The notes: generated from the letters alone by a model not told the origin. A DNA stretch of 64,000 nucleotides from Halobacteriales archaeon YIM A00010 (GCA_025041175.1 JAKCFJ010000001.1:372001-436000); one strand, 5' to 3'. Positions 25,692-35,065 are shown, counted from the first letter of the stretch. Translations and numbers: made by a program.

Positions 25692-25890
25692 AGCGACGAC
25701 GGCATTGGAACGTAACCGATCGCGTGTTCTACCAGACAATACCGCCAAATTCGTTTCGGCACATTAGCCATGATACTGATGGAAAGTAACCGTCGAAGCC
25801 CGTCCGAATGAAGGCGTAGGATAAGCGGTGTGTCCTCCCCCTCACCGAAAGCAATTTAAATACTGTATGGTTAGAGCATACACGTTAGGT

Positions 25891-26586
25891 ATGACAAAAC
25901 AAACGTTATCCGATGGGGGGACAGGACGACCGAATGGATCAACGGGGCTCTGGCTTCCCGTTCCGTCTCCAAACCCGGATCTGTTCCGTCACAAAGCCAC
26001 GAACGACATCCTCCGATTGCTCTTTGACAATCCATACGAGCGGTTCACGATTCGGGAACTGGGTCGCCTCACCGATCACTCCCCATACTCCATCAAGAGT
26101 GCTGTCGATGTCCTCGCAGCCAACCGCCTCGTCACCACTCAGTCGGAGGGGAATCGTCGGCTCGTCGGAATCAATCATACTCGTATGAGCAAGCCGGACG
26201 AGCCGGTCCTCCGGATACCACAAGAAGAGTTTCACGAGCCGGTCCGAACGGCCCTTGACCGATTCCAGACGGAGTTGAATGCCGTGCAGGGTATCCTTCT
26301 CTTCGGAAGCGTCGCTCGTGGCCAGGCAGATCGCCAGAGCGATGTCGATCTGTGGGTCTTGGTGGAAGATGATCGTGGTGAACAGCATCGGGCCAACGAG
26401 ATCGCAACGGAACTCGGTCAGGAGCGGTTTGAAGGAGAGCGATACGAGTTTCAGGTGATGGTCGAGTCGATCGATTCGGCTCACGGCTATGCTGAGCGCC
26501 TCAGAGAGATCTTCACCGACGCTATTACGCTCTCCGAGAGCGAAGCTCTCAGAGATCTCAAAGCGGAGGTGTTGGCCGATGGCTGA
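25891..26586 (+). CDS. Winged-helix + MNT-type nucleotidyltransferase protein
   Basis: The 231-residue protein has an N-terminal winged-helix domain (residues ~32-97, NDILRLLFDNPYERFTIREL...) and a C-terminal minimal nucleotidyltransferase domain. The catalytic core is intact: GSVARG at residues 139-144 and D151/D153 in SDVDLWV. In MNT-HEPN pairs such a protein neutralises the HEPN partner by nucleotidylation; the winged helix suggests it also represses the operon. ATG 25891 is chosen because TATA-like TTTAAATA lies ~35 nt upstream; earlier in-frame codons precede the promoter. Its stop overlaps the next start (26579) by 8 nt. Its coding end contains the palindrome GAGAGCGAAGCTCTC. Confidence 0.82.
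   Translation: MTKQTLSDGGTGRPNGSTGLWLPVPSPNPDLFRHKATNDILRLLFDNPYERFTIRELGRLTDHSPYSIKSAVDVLAANRLVTTQSEGNRRLVGINHTRMSKPDEPVLRIPQEEFHEPVRTALDRFQTELNAVQGILLFGSVARGQADRQSDVDLWVLVEDDRGEQHRANEIATELGQERFEGERYEFQVMVESIDSAHGYAERLREIFTDAITLSESEALRDLKAEVLADG
26536..26550. repeat. Perfect palindrome GAGAGC-GAA-GCTCTC
   Basis: Six-base arms around a GAA loop, inside the end of the nucleotidyltransferase gene (SESEAL). The identical 15 bases recur at 55074-55088 in the broken antitoxin. Coincidence with Ser/Glu codons is possible. Confidence 0.4.
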
Positions 26587-27091
26587 CGATCCGTCAGTGA
26601 TACTTGACGCGCTTGATCGAGTCGAGGATACGTTTGGCGGATATACGAGCGGACGACCCGACTACGAGGAGAGTCTCGATCCGGAGACGAACCAGCCGCC
26701 GGTGATTCAGCTCCGGAAGGCATGCCGGTTGCTCGATGCGTGTCGGACGCTTCGCGCGTATGACGGCTATCACACCAGCGTGATCGAGATGTCGTTCGCC
26801 GCAATCGAACGGACGCTGGAGTACTACGCTCTGACAGCCTCGAACGATTCGATCGATAACTTCCAGAACCATACACGCGCCTACGACCGGGCCACGGCCC
26901 TCGGTATGTTCTCCGAACAAACGGCCCGCCGCCTCAAAACGCTATACACGAACAACCGATCAGCGGCGTATTATCGAACGACGGTTGCGACCGCAGAGCA
27001 GGCCGAGCAGATGTTCAGGCTCGCCGTAACGATCCACGACCACGTGAAACAGTTCAGTCAGCAGGCATACGAATGTCGATGCGATGGGTGA
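26579..27091 (+). CDS. HEPN-like helical partner of the nucleotidyltransferase
   Basis: A 170-residue helical protein translated from ATG 26579, overlapping the nucleotidyltransferase gene. Size, position and the helix pattern (VIEMSFAAIERTLEYYAL ... EQMFRLAVTIHDHVKQF) fit the HEPN partner of an MNT gene. The canonical HEPN RNase motif R-x4-6-H is not obvious; the corresponding loop reads LYTNNRSAAYYRTTV, keeping Arg but lacking the usual His. It may be a divergent toxin or a non-nucleolytic relative. The overlap implies co-translation and fixed stoichiometry. The HEPN assignment is inferred from context. Confidence 0.65.
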   Translation: MADDPSVILDALDRVEDTFGGYTSGRPDYEESLDPETNQPPVIQLRKACRLLDACRTLRAYDGYHTSVIEMSFAAIERTLEYYALTASNDSIDNFQNHTRAYDRATALGMFSEQTARRLKTLYTNNRSAAYYRTTVATAEQAEQMFRLAVTIHDHVKQFSQQAYECRCDG

Positions 27092-27464
27092 CGAATTTGA
27101 CTCCCACCAATCGTCGTCTTGACAGTCCGGAAATGACGTACAAGTTCCGGGAAGACTGGCTTTTGGGTTAACTGCCGCGTGAGGGGCTTGCCTGGTGACC
27201 CTCCTCAAAAGGGAGGCCTCCGAGTTCCCTCGCTGGGAATGCGAAATCCGGGATAAAATGATAGAATACTCAATCTGGTGATGGGCCTATCGCCTACCGT
27301 CCCCGACCGTCTGGCTTCGCGGTCGGTAGCACGCTGCCAAACGCGACGACCGCCGCAGTCGTCGCCGGTTCGGGGAGGACGAACAGTATCACCAGCGACG
27401 ACGACATTGAAGCCGGATGCCTTGGAGAGCGAACCGTTTTTTCGGTGGGGAGCCACGCTGTGGT
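27092..27464. other. 373-bp intergenic region with small hairpins
   Basis: No convincing gene. Bases 27170-27240 contain short complementary arms (CCTCC-TCAAAAG-GGAGG near 27199-27215; TTCCC...GGGAA just after), a structured look reminiscent of insertion-sequence ends or small RNAs. A minus-strand frame across 27294-27416 is only an extension of the hisD shadow. The promoter of hisD must lie in the last ~60 bases. Confidence 0.4.
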
Positions 27465-28736
27465 ATGAACGTCCGGACCGTTTCCGACCTGTCGCCGGCC
27501 GATCGGAGCGCGCTGTTCGACCGGAGCAGCGGCGTCGAAGAGGCCCACGCCACTGCGCGCGAGATCATCGACCGGGTACGCAAGGAGGGGGACAACGCGC
27601 TCCGTGCGTACGCGAGGGAGTTCGACGACTGCGAGATCGGCAACGTCGAGATCACGAGCGAAGCCGCCCGCGCGGCGGAGGAGATCGACCCGGAGCTGAA
27701 AGCCCACATCGAGACCGCTGCGGAAAACATCCGCACGTTCCACGAGACCCAGGTTCCAGAGGACTGGCGGCGATCGTTCGAGGGCCGGGAGCTCGGACGA
27801 CGATTCCGCCCGATCGAGCGCGTGGGCGTCTACACGCCCGGCGGAACGGCGTCGTACCCATCGAGCGCGCTCATGGGGATCATCCCGGCCGACGTGGCCG
27901 GCGTCGACCACATCGCCGTGGCAACCCCACCGGCCGAAACGCTCGATACGGCCACGCTCGCGGCCATCCACGCCGCGGGTGCGGACTCGGTGTACCAGAG
28001 CGGTGGCGCACAGGCCATCGCGGCGCTCGCCTACGGCACCGAAACCGTGCCGGCCACCGAGAAGATCGTCGGGCCGGGAAACCGCTTTGTCACCGCTGCG
28101 AAGGCCGATGTCCGGGGCGATGTCGAGATCGATTTCCTGGCTGGACCGAGCGAACTCCTCGTAGTGGCGGACGAGACGGCCGATCCTGAGCTCATCGCGG
28201 CGGATATGATCGCTCAGGCCGAGCACGACCCGAACGCCGCCTGTGTTGCCGTGACCGACGACCCGGAACTCACAACGGCCATCACCGAGGCGATCGACGC
28301 ACAAGCGAGCGCACGAGCACGCGAGGAGATCGTCCGCGAGGCGCTTGCGGGCGACGCGAGCGGCGTGTTCCTCGCGCGATCGCTTTCCGAGGCGGTGCTG
28401 TTCGCCGAGGAGTACGCGCCCGAACACCTGTCGATCCAGGCGGAGGAGGAGGAGGCGCTGCTCGAGCGCATCGACAGCGCGGGAAGCGTCTTCCTCGGAC
28501 CGTACACACCGGTTGCTGCCGGCGATTACGCTAGCGGCACGAACCACGTGCTCCCGACCAACGGCGGAGCGCGTGTGACCGGTGGACTGTCCGTCGAAAC
28601 GTTCCTCCGATCGACGACCGTCCAACGACTCGACCGGGACGCCCTGTCGGCTCTCCGGTCGACGATCACGACGCTCGCAGAAACCGAAGGGCTAGAAGCA
28701 CACGCAGCGAGCGTCGAGCAACGGTTCGAGGAATGA
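27465..28736 (+). CDS. hisD: Histidinol dehydrogenase
   Basis: A 423-residue enzyme catalysing the last two oxidations of histidine synthesis (L-histidinol to L-histidine, 2 NAD+). Conserved segments are present: [17 protein letters not shown], the zinc/substrate-binding [10 protein letters not shown], the [10 protein letters not shown] region and [13 protein letters not shown]. The ATG at 27465 matches the family start. Interestingly the window also holds the histidine degradation operon (hutUGIH, 55161-60646). No other his genes are nearby, as is usual in haloarchaea, where his genes are scattered. Confidence 0.94.
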   Translation: MNVRTVSDLSPADRSALFDRSSGVEEAHATAREIIDRVRKEGDNALRAYAREFDDCEIGNVEITSEAARAAEEIDPELKAHIETAAENIRTFHETQVPEDWRRSFEGRELGRRFRPIERVGVYTPGGTASYPSSALMGIIPADVAGVDHIAVATPPAETLDTATLAAIHAAGADSVYQSGGAQAIAALAYGTETVPATEKIVGPGNRFVTAAKADVRGDVEIDFLAGPSELLVVADETADPELIAADMIAQAEHDPNAACVAVTDDPELTTAITEAIDAQASARAREEIVREALAGDASGVFLARSLSEAVLFAEEYAPEHLSIQAEEEEALLERIDSAGSVFLGPYTPVAAGDYASGTNHVLPTNGGARVTGGLSVETFLRSTTVQRLDRDALSALRSTITTLAETEGLEAHAASVEQRFEE

Positions 28737-28751
28737 CCGGTCGGTTGTTCC

Positions 28752-28769
28752 AGTTTTAGTTTTGTTTTG
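28752..28769 (+). terminator. T-rich transcription stop region after hisD
   Basis: Directly after the hisD stop, the sequence runs TTTTAGTTTTGTTTTGG. Archaeal RNA polymerase terminates at oligo-T tracts without a hairpin, so this is a plausible hisD terminator. Confidence 0.4.
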
Positions 28770-28928
28770 GTTCGGTTTACGAATCTATTCGTCCCGCTGT
28801 ATGATCAGTTTCGCACATATATCCGCCGATCAATGGTAATGTATATATTCGATCGCTTTTATGTTGTGAGTAGATCCCAACTTTTCGAACCACACTCTCC
28901 TGGGTATCCGATGGGGGTAGTGAATATC

Positions 28929-30767
28929 ATGGTCAGCACATCGTCGTTCGGACGGTTCGAGGTCGCCACCCTGCTTGTCGTTTCGATAGCCGCTGGTGGT
29001 GTTATCATTCCGGCGGTGACGACCGCCACGGAGGGTGTGACCGATACCGGTGATACTCGGTCGCAGGCAACGGAGATCAATACGTCGACCACGGTTACTG
29101 ACAAGATCACGCCCAACGACGTCGACTGGTACGCTGTCGAGCTCAAAGCGGGCCAAGGGTTCACAGCCCAGGTAGCTTCCGACTCCGGTGATGGGGGTGC
29201 GCTCGGGGTCACGCTGTACGGGCCCGACGGCACTCCTGTTCGTTCCTCGGAGGGTGGCGAGGGGAACGGATCGGACCAGGGAGCGGTCGGTGGCACGGTA
29301 GTCGAACGATCGGGAACGTACCACGTGAAAGTCACAGCCACCGGTCTTTCGAGCAACGGATCCGAGCCGTACAAGCTGTCCGTTTCCACCACGCAGCTCG
29401 ATCAGCATGATCCGAACGAGCAGCCGTCACAGGCGGCGTCAGTCACCCTGGAGACGCCGGTCACCGGCGTGATGACCGGGTACGACCGGGACTACTTCTC
29501 CGTGGAGGCGACGGCAGGTGACACGCTCTCGGTCGAGACGACGGCCAGCGGTGGAGCCATCGAAAGCGTGGCCGTGTTCGGTCCCGATGGGGAGCAGATC
29601 CACACGGGATCGGGTGGGAGCGTACACGGGGTTCAGCTACCAAAAGACGGCCAGTACACCATACAACCCGTCGCGGATCTCGGGCCTACCGAATCGCTCG
29701 ACTACACGCTCTTGGCTACGACGAACACGGAGCAGACGACCGCTGACCGCCCCCGTCAGATCGCGCCGGGAGACACCGTTCGAGGAACGACCGGATCCAC
29801 AGCGACCACGTACACGGTCGATCTCACGGAGGGAGAAGGAGTCAGCGTCGCGCTCACGCACAGGAACCGGACCGATCCCAACGAATCGTTGTCGCTTTCC
29901 ATTTCTGATCCGGAGGGAGCCGAGATCGGTGCCGTCCCCGAAGACGAGCGTGGCGCGTACCGAACGACGCCCGGGACGACCACCGCGGTCGGCGGGGCTG
30001 TCGCCGAGCAAACCGGAACGTACACGATCACGGTTGACGGCGCTTCGGATGCTGACTACTCGTTGTCCGTCGAGACGGAGCAGTTGGACGAACGGGACCC
30101 CAACGAACACCCCGACACAGCGACCAGAATCGAGGGCAATACGACGACTACCGGCGTTCTGACCGGCTACGACCGGGACGTGTACGCCATCGATCTTCAG
30201 GCGGATCAAACCGTCTCGCTCTCCTCCACGGGGGAGGGAGAGTTCGAATCGGCGCTGTGGGTGGCTGGACCCAACACGACGGGCCAGGCTCACAGCGGCC
30301 CCGAGCACTCGTTCGGTGCGGCTACCATCACCGGCACCCCGGTCGGCACTACCCACACGTTCACCGCCAACCAGACCGGAACGTACTTCATCAAGGTCGT
30401 TCCCCATCCCGACGCGTCGACCGCCTCGACGTTCTTCCGGTCGGCATCCTACGAGATGGCGATCGACGTTTCCAACGGTGTCAGCACGCTCAACGTCTCC
30501 ACTGGCGAGTCGACGACGATCACGCCACCGACCTCCACAGAGACGACGCATGCGACGACGACTCAGCCGAACGAGACTCTCACGGCACCGATCACGACGG
30601 CTTCGAACCGATCGACTACGTCGCCTCTTCGATCGAATCGACCCACGGCCGAGACACCCATGATCAACGTTGGGACGGGTGCGCTCTTTGCGCTCGGCAG
30701 CGTGTTCGCTGCGTTCGTCGGCGTCGGGGTGATCGAGTGGTGGCGCCAATCCCGTGAGCGCCGATAA
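28929..30767 (+). CDS. Exported, membrane-anchored protein with PPC-type repeats
   Basis: A 612-residue cell-surface protein. A hydrophobic signal (FEVATLLVVSIAAGGVIIPAV) precedes four beta-sandwich segments resembling bacterial pre-peptidase C-terminal (PPC) domains. Repeats 2 and 4 share DPNEQPSQA / DPNEHPDTA, GVMTGYDRDYF / GVLTGYDRDVY and Ser/Thr-Val-rich strands; the first and third are more divergent (NDVDWYAVELKAGQ; TTYTVDLTEGEG). A Thr/Pro-rich stalk (residues ~525-575) and a C-terminal helix (GALFALGSVFAAFVGVGVI) with basic tail (RQSRERR) anchor it, as in S-layer-associated proteins. No protease domain is present. A start at 28911 is possible. Confidence 0.82.
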   Translation: MVSTSSFGRFEVATLLVVSIAAGGVIIPAVTTATEGVTDTGDTRSQATEINTSTTVTDKITPNDVDWYAVELKAGQGFTAQVASDSGDGGALGVTLYGPDGTPVRSSEGGEGNGSDQGAVGGTVVERSGTYHVKVTATGLSSNGSEPYKLSVSTTQLDQHDPNEQPSQAASVTLETPVTGVMTGYDRDYFSVEATAGDTLSVETTASGGAIESVAVFGPDGEQIHTGSGGSVHGVQLPKDGQYTIQPVADLGPTESLDYTLLATTNTEQTTADRPRQIAPGDTVRGTTGSTATTYTVDLTEGEGVSVALTHRNRTDPNESLSLSISDPEGAEIGAVPEDERGAYRTTPGTTTAVGGAVAEQTGTYTITVDGASDADYSLSVETEQLDERDPNEHPDTATRIEGNTTTTGVLTGYDRDVYAIDLQADQTVSLSSTGEGEFESALWVAGPNTTGQAHSGPEHSFGAATITGTPVGTTHTFTANQTGTYFIKVVPHPDASTASTFFRSASYEMAIDVSNGVSTLNVSTGESTTITPPTSTETTHATTTQPNETLTAPITTASNRSTTSPLRSNRPTAETPMINVGTGALFALGSVFAAFVGVGVIEWWRQSRERR

Positions 30768-30779
30768 TCACGAACCGCG

Positions 30780-31460
30780 TTAGTAAATCAGCTCATCGCT
30801 GTTTTCGACCATATACAAGGTTCGTGCGGCGATGTTGACAGAGTGATCGCCCACGCGTTCGAGATCACGGATCGTGAGCAACAGGCGGGACACGGCCTGC
30901 ATGAGGTCTTCGATGTCCTCCTCCTGATTCGGCCCGTCGAACTCGGTTTCGATGAGGTCCCGGACGACGGTGTTGCTCGCACGCTCACACAACGTATCGA
31001 GTTCGTCGTCGCGGTCGGCGATCTCGTGACACGCGTCGGCGTCCGCGGCGGCGTAGGCCGTCATGGCCTCGTCGACCATCGCGAGCGTGAGATCACCGAT
31101 GGCTTGGATGTCGACCTCGGGGTAAACGTCGCTTTTCGCGTCGAGAGCGTACTCGCCGAGGTTGGCCGCTAGATCAGCGATGCGTTCGAGATCCGTGATG
31201 ATCTTGAACGAGGATGCGATGAACCGAAGATCACCGGCGACCGGCTGCTGGAGCGCGAACAGATCGATACAGTCCCCTTCGAGATCCAGATACATCTCGT
31301 TGATCTCGTCGTCGCCGTCGATGACCTGCCACGCGAGCTCCTCGTCTTTCTGTTCGAGCGCGTCCAAACCGAGCCGAAGCGCCTCTGTGACCACCTCGCT
31401 CATGTACAACACGTCCTCACGAAGCTGATCGAGCTGCTCCTGATAGCCCTGGCGTGCCAT
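30780..31460 (-). CDS. phoU: Phosphate signalling protein PhoU
   Basis: The 226-residue protein is two tandem PhoU three-helix bundles with the acidic metal-binding motifs (ITDLERIADLAANLGEYAL in the first, IRDLERVGDHSVNIAARTLY in the second, E/D-R-x-x-D type). PhoU restrains Pst phosphate import. No pst genes are in the window. It is divergent from a second PhoU-domain gene (31757) across ~296 nt. I use ATG 31460 (MARQGYQEQL), the usual start; a start 9 codons earlier is possible. Confidence 0.9.
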   Translation of the reverse strand: MARQGYQEQLDQLREDVLYMSEVVTEALRLGLDALEQKDEELAWQVIDGDDEINEMYLDLEGDCIDLFALQQPVAGDLRFIASSFKIITDLERIADLAANLGEYALDAKSDVYPEVDIQAIGDLTLAMVDEAMTAYAAADADACHEIADRDDELDTLCERASNTVVRDLIETEFDGPNQEEDIEDLMQAVSRLLLTIRDLERVGDHSVNIAARTLYMVENSDELIY

Positions 31461-31756
31461 TAGTGGGTTCACTTCATCGGGAAACATATACTTCTGGGAT
31501 GCAGATCCTTCTGACTAACATAGGTGTGGTAGTGTGTATATACTTCACTGTATATTACATAGCCGTCCGTCACTGCCAGGCTGTTGCGTCGCAATCGTGC
31601 GATTAGGTCGTACCCTGGTGGACCATAACGACGCGATGATCCTGATACAGGGGTATTTATCCCGATACATCGAGTGGAATGCGGTGGGATACCGTTTAGT
31701 GGGACAGAGTATATAGCAATGGTATGATTTATTGTTATTCGTCTGTTGTTGCTTGT
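31461..31756. promoter_or_regulatory. Shared intergenic region of the two phoU genes
   Basis: TATA-like elements occur for both directions: TGTATATACTTCAC/GTATATTAC around 31530-31560 for the minus-strand phoU and GAGTATATAGC at about 31708-31717, ~40 nt before the plus-strand ATG at 31757. The long spacer leaves room for regulatory sites; I recognise no specific PHO box. Confidence 0.5.
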
Positions 31757-32752
31757 ATGGAGACGCGGAAGGTTCAGGTAACCGGCGGGTCGACGTACAC
31801 GGTTTCGCTTCCGAAATCGTGGGCTACGAACAATGATGTCGAGGCGGGGAGCGTGGTGGAATTCTATCCAGAGGACGATTCGTTGTTGCTGATGCCCCAG
31901 GAGGATGAAGAGCGAACCGAGGGCCAACTCGATGTCACGGACCTCGAAAAGACGGAGTTGATGCGGTCGGTGGTGACAATGTACGTGAGCGGATTCGATA
32001 TAATCACACTCACCTCCGCGCGAATCACGGCCGCCCAACGCCGGGCGATCAGGAAGGCCACCCAGCGGCTGGTCGGTCTGGAAGTGATCGGTGAGACGAG
32101 CGAGAAAGTGTCGTTGCAGGATCTGCTCGACTCCTCGGAGCTGTCGGTAACGAACGCCGTCACGCGGATGCGGCTGGTTTCTTTGAGTATGCTTTCGGAC
32201 GCGGTGACAGCCCTTGTCGACAACGACGACGATCTGGCGACCGACGTTATCGAGCGAGACGACGACGTCGACCGGCTCTGGTACATGGTGTCGCGAGTGT
32301 TCCGGTCAGTGCTCCGGAATCCCAACGCCGCAACTGAGGTCGGTCTGCCACGCGAAACGTGTTTCGATTACCATTCGAGCGCCAGACAGCTCGAACGCGT
32401 TGCGGATCACGCGACCAAGATTGCGGAGCTTGCGCTCCAACTCGACGAGATCCCCGACGATGCCGCGACAAGAATCCTCGATCTCCGATCTGAGGCGTCG
32501 AGTGCCGTCGAGATAGCAATGGAGGCGTTGTTAGAGGAAGACGCGGCGGCCGCGACGGAGCTGGGCAACGAGGCCCGCCAACAGGTCCTGGAGATCGACT
32601 CGCTGGCGCGAGAAGTCGACGACGTTATCCGCGATCTCGACCCACAGCCGGCGCAACTGCTCGGACTCATCGTCGATTCGCTCTCTCGCAGCGCCGATTA
32701 CGGAGGCAACATCGCCGAAACGGCGCTGCAAAACGCGGCACCGAAGCCGTAG
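31757..32752 (+). CDS. PhoU-domain regulator with N-terminal SpoVT/AbrB domain
   Basis: The 331-residue protein starts with a SpoVT/AbrB swapped-hairpin DNA-binding domain (RKVQVTGGSTYTVSLPKSWATNNDVEAGSVV), followed by two PhoU bundles (QLERVADHATKIAELAL; SRSADYGGNIAETAL near the C-terminus). This fusion is an archaeal phosphate regulator (PhoU-AbrB) likely to bind DNA according to phosphate status. ATG 31757 is preferred because it begins METRKVQVTG and follows a TATA box by ~40 nt. It is divergent from the single PhoU. Confidence 0.88.
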   Translation: METRKVQVTGGSTYTVSLPKSWATNNDVEAGSVVEFYPEDDSLLLMPQEDEERTEGQLDVTDLEKTELMRSVVTMYVSGFDIITLTSARITAAQRRAIRKATQRLVGLEVIGETSEKVSLQDLLDSSELSVTNAVTRMRLVSLSMLSDAVTALVDNDDDLATDVIERDDDVDRLWYMVSRVFRSVLRNPNAATEVGLPRETCFDYHSSARQLERVADHATKIAELALQLDEIPDDAATRILDLRSEASSAVEIAMEALLEEDAAAATELGNEARQQVLEIDSLAREVDDVIRDLDPQPAQLLGLIVDSLSRSADYGGNIAETALQNAAPKP

Positions 32753-32765
32753 CGTCGACAGCCCG

Positions 32766-33140
32766 TTACGTCTCTTCGAGGACAGCGTTGACCTGTCCGG
32801 TCTGTCCGGGTCGGGAGGTAACGCGCGCGCGTCCGGCGTCCGTCTCGATGATGGCTCCTTTCGTGATGATGTTCCGGCGGACGTAGTTGGGGTTCGCGCT
32901 GTTTTCCACGACGTTTTCGATCGTCGCGTTGATGGTTCCTTCATCGGTCGCCACGTTTGCGGCGTCCGTCGAGATGGCGCGGACTTTGGTCTCGCCGCCG
33001 CGCGCGTCGACCGTCTTGAGCGTGGGTTCACCGACGCGGGTTTCGGTGGGCGACCGACCGAGCTGGTGGAGGCGTTTCTTGCGAACGGTCCGTCGACGAC
33101 CACCGGTTCGTTTCTTCGGGGAGCGTCCCTGGTCTTTCAT
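32766..33140 (-). CDS. rps8e: 30S ribosomal protein S8e
   Basis: A 124-residue archaeal/eukaryotic ribosomal protein. The basic N-terminus (MKDQGRSPKKRTGGRRRTVRKKRL), the EPTLKTVDARGGETKVRA centre and NPNYVRRNIITKGAIIETD near the C-terminus are hallmarks. ATG 33140 gives the family length. It is divergent from the DUF2240 gene and ends just after the phoU-AbrB gene, tail to tail. Confidence 0.95.
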   Translation of the reverse strand: MKDQGRSPKKRTGGRRRTVRKKRLHQLGRSPTETRVGEPTLKTVDARGGETKVRAISTDAANVATDEGTINATIENVVENSANPNYVRRNIITKGAIIETDAGRARVTSRPGQTGQVNAVLEET

Positions 33141-33235
33141 ACCGCTATCCAGCCCGGAGACGCACTTGAAACTCTCGGTCCGTCTCGACCACACGATCGA
33201 CAGCGTTAGGAGTCCGGCGTTCGGGCACACGAGCG

Positions 33236-33691
33236 ATGAGTCTGAAGGTCGCCGTGGGTGCGCCGTTTCGAACGACTGGCCGATCGCGTCTCGAGGAAAG
33301 CGAGTTCGTCGTTGCGTTGTCGCTCGACCGTGACTGGTTCTCACCGGACCAAGCCAAGCGGCTCGTCGACGTTGCCGTCGTCGAGGGACTCCTCCGCCGC
33401 GATGACGGTGAGCTGGTGGCCGAATTCGCCCTCGAGTCGATCGACGTTCCCGATGGGTTTGCCCCCGACGAATCGATCCTTCGGGAACGAACGACGTTCG
33501 AACGGATCCTCGACTCGCTCGGTGGCGTGGACGAATCCAAACAGGACTCCGTCGCCGCTATCAACGAGATACAGGCGTCTCTGGGGATCAGTACGGACGC
33601 CGCTGCCGTGCTGTACGCCCATCGAAACGGGATCGATGTGAGCAGCGTGGCTCACCGAGTGCGCGGGGATCTCTCCGGGTCAGCGGAGTGA
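33236..33691 (+). CDS. DUF2240 family protein
   Basis: A 151-residue archaeal protein of the DUF2240 family, judged from MSLKVAVGAPFR, the winged-helix-like middle (LSLDRDWFSPDQAKRLVDVAVVEGLLRRDDGELV) and the C-terminal helices. Probably nucleic-acid binding, function unproven. It lies next to rps8e (divergent, 95 nt), a pairing that suggests a link to translation. Its last 12 nt overlap the 3' end of the P450 gene on the other strand. Confidence 0.8.
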   Translation: MSLKVAVGAPFRTTGRSRLEESEFVVALSLDRDWFSPDQAKRLVDVAVVEGLLRRDDGELVAEFALESIDVPDGFAPDESILRERTTFERILDSLGGVDESKQDSVAAINEIQASLGISTDAAAVLYAHRNGIDVSSVAHRVRGDLSGSAE

Positions 33692-35065
33692 CGGCGTCGC
33701 TCGGACGCGGATTCGAACGTCCTCGGCGGGTTGGAGCGTCGCCCGCGGCGCGAGTTCGGGATCGGGATCGCTCAGCAGCTCGAAGCCCACGCGCCGGAGC
33801 ACTGTAGGAAGGACGAGTTTCAGCTCCATCATCGCAAAGCGCATCCCGATGCAGTGGCGTGGCCCGCCACCGAAGGGGAAATAGGCGTACTCCGGTCGCT
33901 CGGGGGGATCGTCCCACCGATCGGGATCGAACGCCTCCGGGTCGTCGTAGAACCGCGGATCCCGGTGAACGCGGAACTGGGGAATCGTGACGTTCGTTCC
34001 GTCCGGAATCACGTAGCCGCCGAGGCTGATGTCTTCGGTCGCCGTGCGGAAGACGGCGAAGGCTGGGGGATACAGCCGGAGCGTTTCGCGCACGACCCGG
34101 TCGGTGTACGTCAGCTTCGGCACATCGCTCGATGTCGGGTCGGTGGAACCGAACACCTCGTCCCACTCTTCGTGGAGTCGTTTTTCTACTGCTGGATGCT
34201 GGGTCAACGACAGTATCGTGTACGTTAACGCTAGCGACGTGGTTTCGTGGCCCGCGAACAGGAACGTCAGCAGCTGGTCGCGCAGCTCCCCCTCCGAATG
34301 GCGGTAGCCGTTCGGGGTCTCTGCGGTGAGCAACAACGAGAGCAGGTCGTCCCTGTCTGTGGGGTCATCGGCGCTTCGACGCTCCTCGATCACCGCGTCG
34401 ATGAGCGTTTCGAATCCGGTCATGGCCCGGTCGTAGCGGCGCTGTGCCGGCGTCGGAATCCATGCAGGAAGGTACGTCGAAAGAGTGCTCGAATCCGACC
34501 GTTCGTTGACCGCGCGGGCGACGTCGGTGATCACCGACCCTCGCTCCTCGATATCGATATCAAACAGCGCTTTGGCGAGGATCGAAAGCGTCAGCTCCGA
34601 AAACCGTCGGTTGATTGCTAGCTCCTCGCCGTCGGTCCACGATTCGGCGTGGCGCGCAGCAACGTCGGTCATGGTGGTGCCGTAGCGCTCGATCCGGTCG
34701 AGCGTGAACACGTTCTGGAGCATCGTCCGCTGGTTGCGCCACTGCTCGCCCTCCGTGAACAGCACGCCCTCGGGGGCAAACTCGGCGCTTTTATCTCCAA
34801 TTTCTCCCAAACGGAGCTTTCTGACCGATTCGGGATCGGTGACCAGCAGCTGCTCGACGTACTCGGGATGAAGCACCATGGTGAAATTCGATCCGGCGAT
34901 CTCGTACCGGACGACGTCGCCGTGCTCGGCAACTCGGTCGAGAAAGCCGATCGGATCACGCGCGAGACTGAGCGTGTTGCCGATCACCGGCAAGCCGTTC
35001 AGTTGGGGCGGTAGCTCGCTGCTCGGATCGTCTCCGTCGGACCGCTCGGCTGCGGAGGACCTCAT
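33680..35065 (-). CDS. Cytochrome P450
   Basis: A ~461-residue soluble P450 monooxygenase. The haem loop FPFGGGPRHCIGMRFA carries the thiolate Cys (residue ~405). FAGHETTSLAL is the I-helix oxygen-activation motif (AGxET), VRETLRLYPP holds the K-helix ExxR, and PDRWDDPPERPEYAYF precedes the haem loop. The N-terminus LPVIGNTLSLARDPIGFL is the proline-rich hinge but has no membrane anchor. It resembles CYP102-like/fatty-acid hydroxylase P450s; the substrate is unknown and no ferredoxin partner is adjacent. ATG 35065 is preferred to GTG 35074. It shares a ~110-nt promoter region with a divergent HTH-10 regulator. Confidence 0.92.
   Translation of the reverse strand: MRSSAAERSDGDDPSSELPPQLNGLPVIGNTLSLARDPIGFLDRVAEHGDVVRYEIAGSNFTMVLHPEYVEQLLVTDPESVRKLRLGEIGDKSAEFAPEGVLFTEGEQWRNQRTMLQNVFTLDRIERYGTTMTDVAARHAESWTDGEELAINRRFSELTLSILAKALFDIDIEERGSVITDVARAVNERSDSSTLSTYLPAWIPTPAQRRYDRAMTGFETLIDAVIEERRSADDPTDRDDLLSLLLTAETPNGYRHSEGELRDQLLTFLFAGHETTSLALTYTILSLTQHPAVEKRLHEEWDEVFGSTDPTSSDVPKLTYTDRVVRETLRLYPPAFAVFRTATEDISLGGYVIPDGTNVTIPQFRVHRDPRFYDDPEAFDPDRWDDPPERPEYAYFPFGGGPRHCIGMRFAMMELKLVLPTVLRRVGFELLSDPDPELAPRATLQPAEDVRIRVRATPSLR

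Noticed and set aside
27294-27416. Possible secreted or membrane fragment (FVLPEPATTAAVVAFG) before hisD
   Set aside because: It is the end of a frame that is otherwise antisense to hisD; no independent start or promoter.
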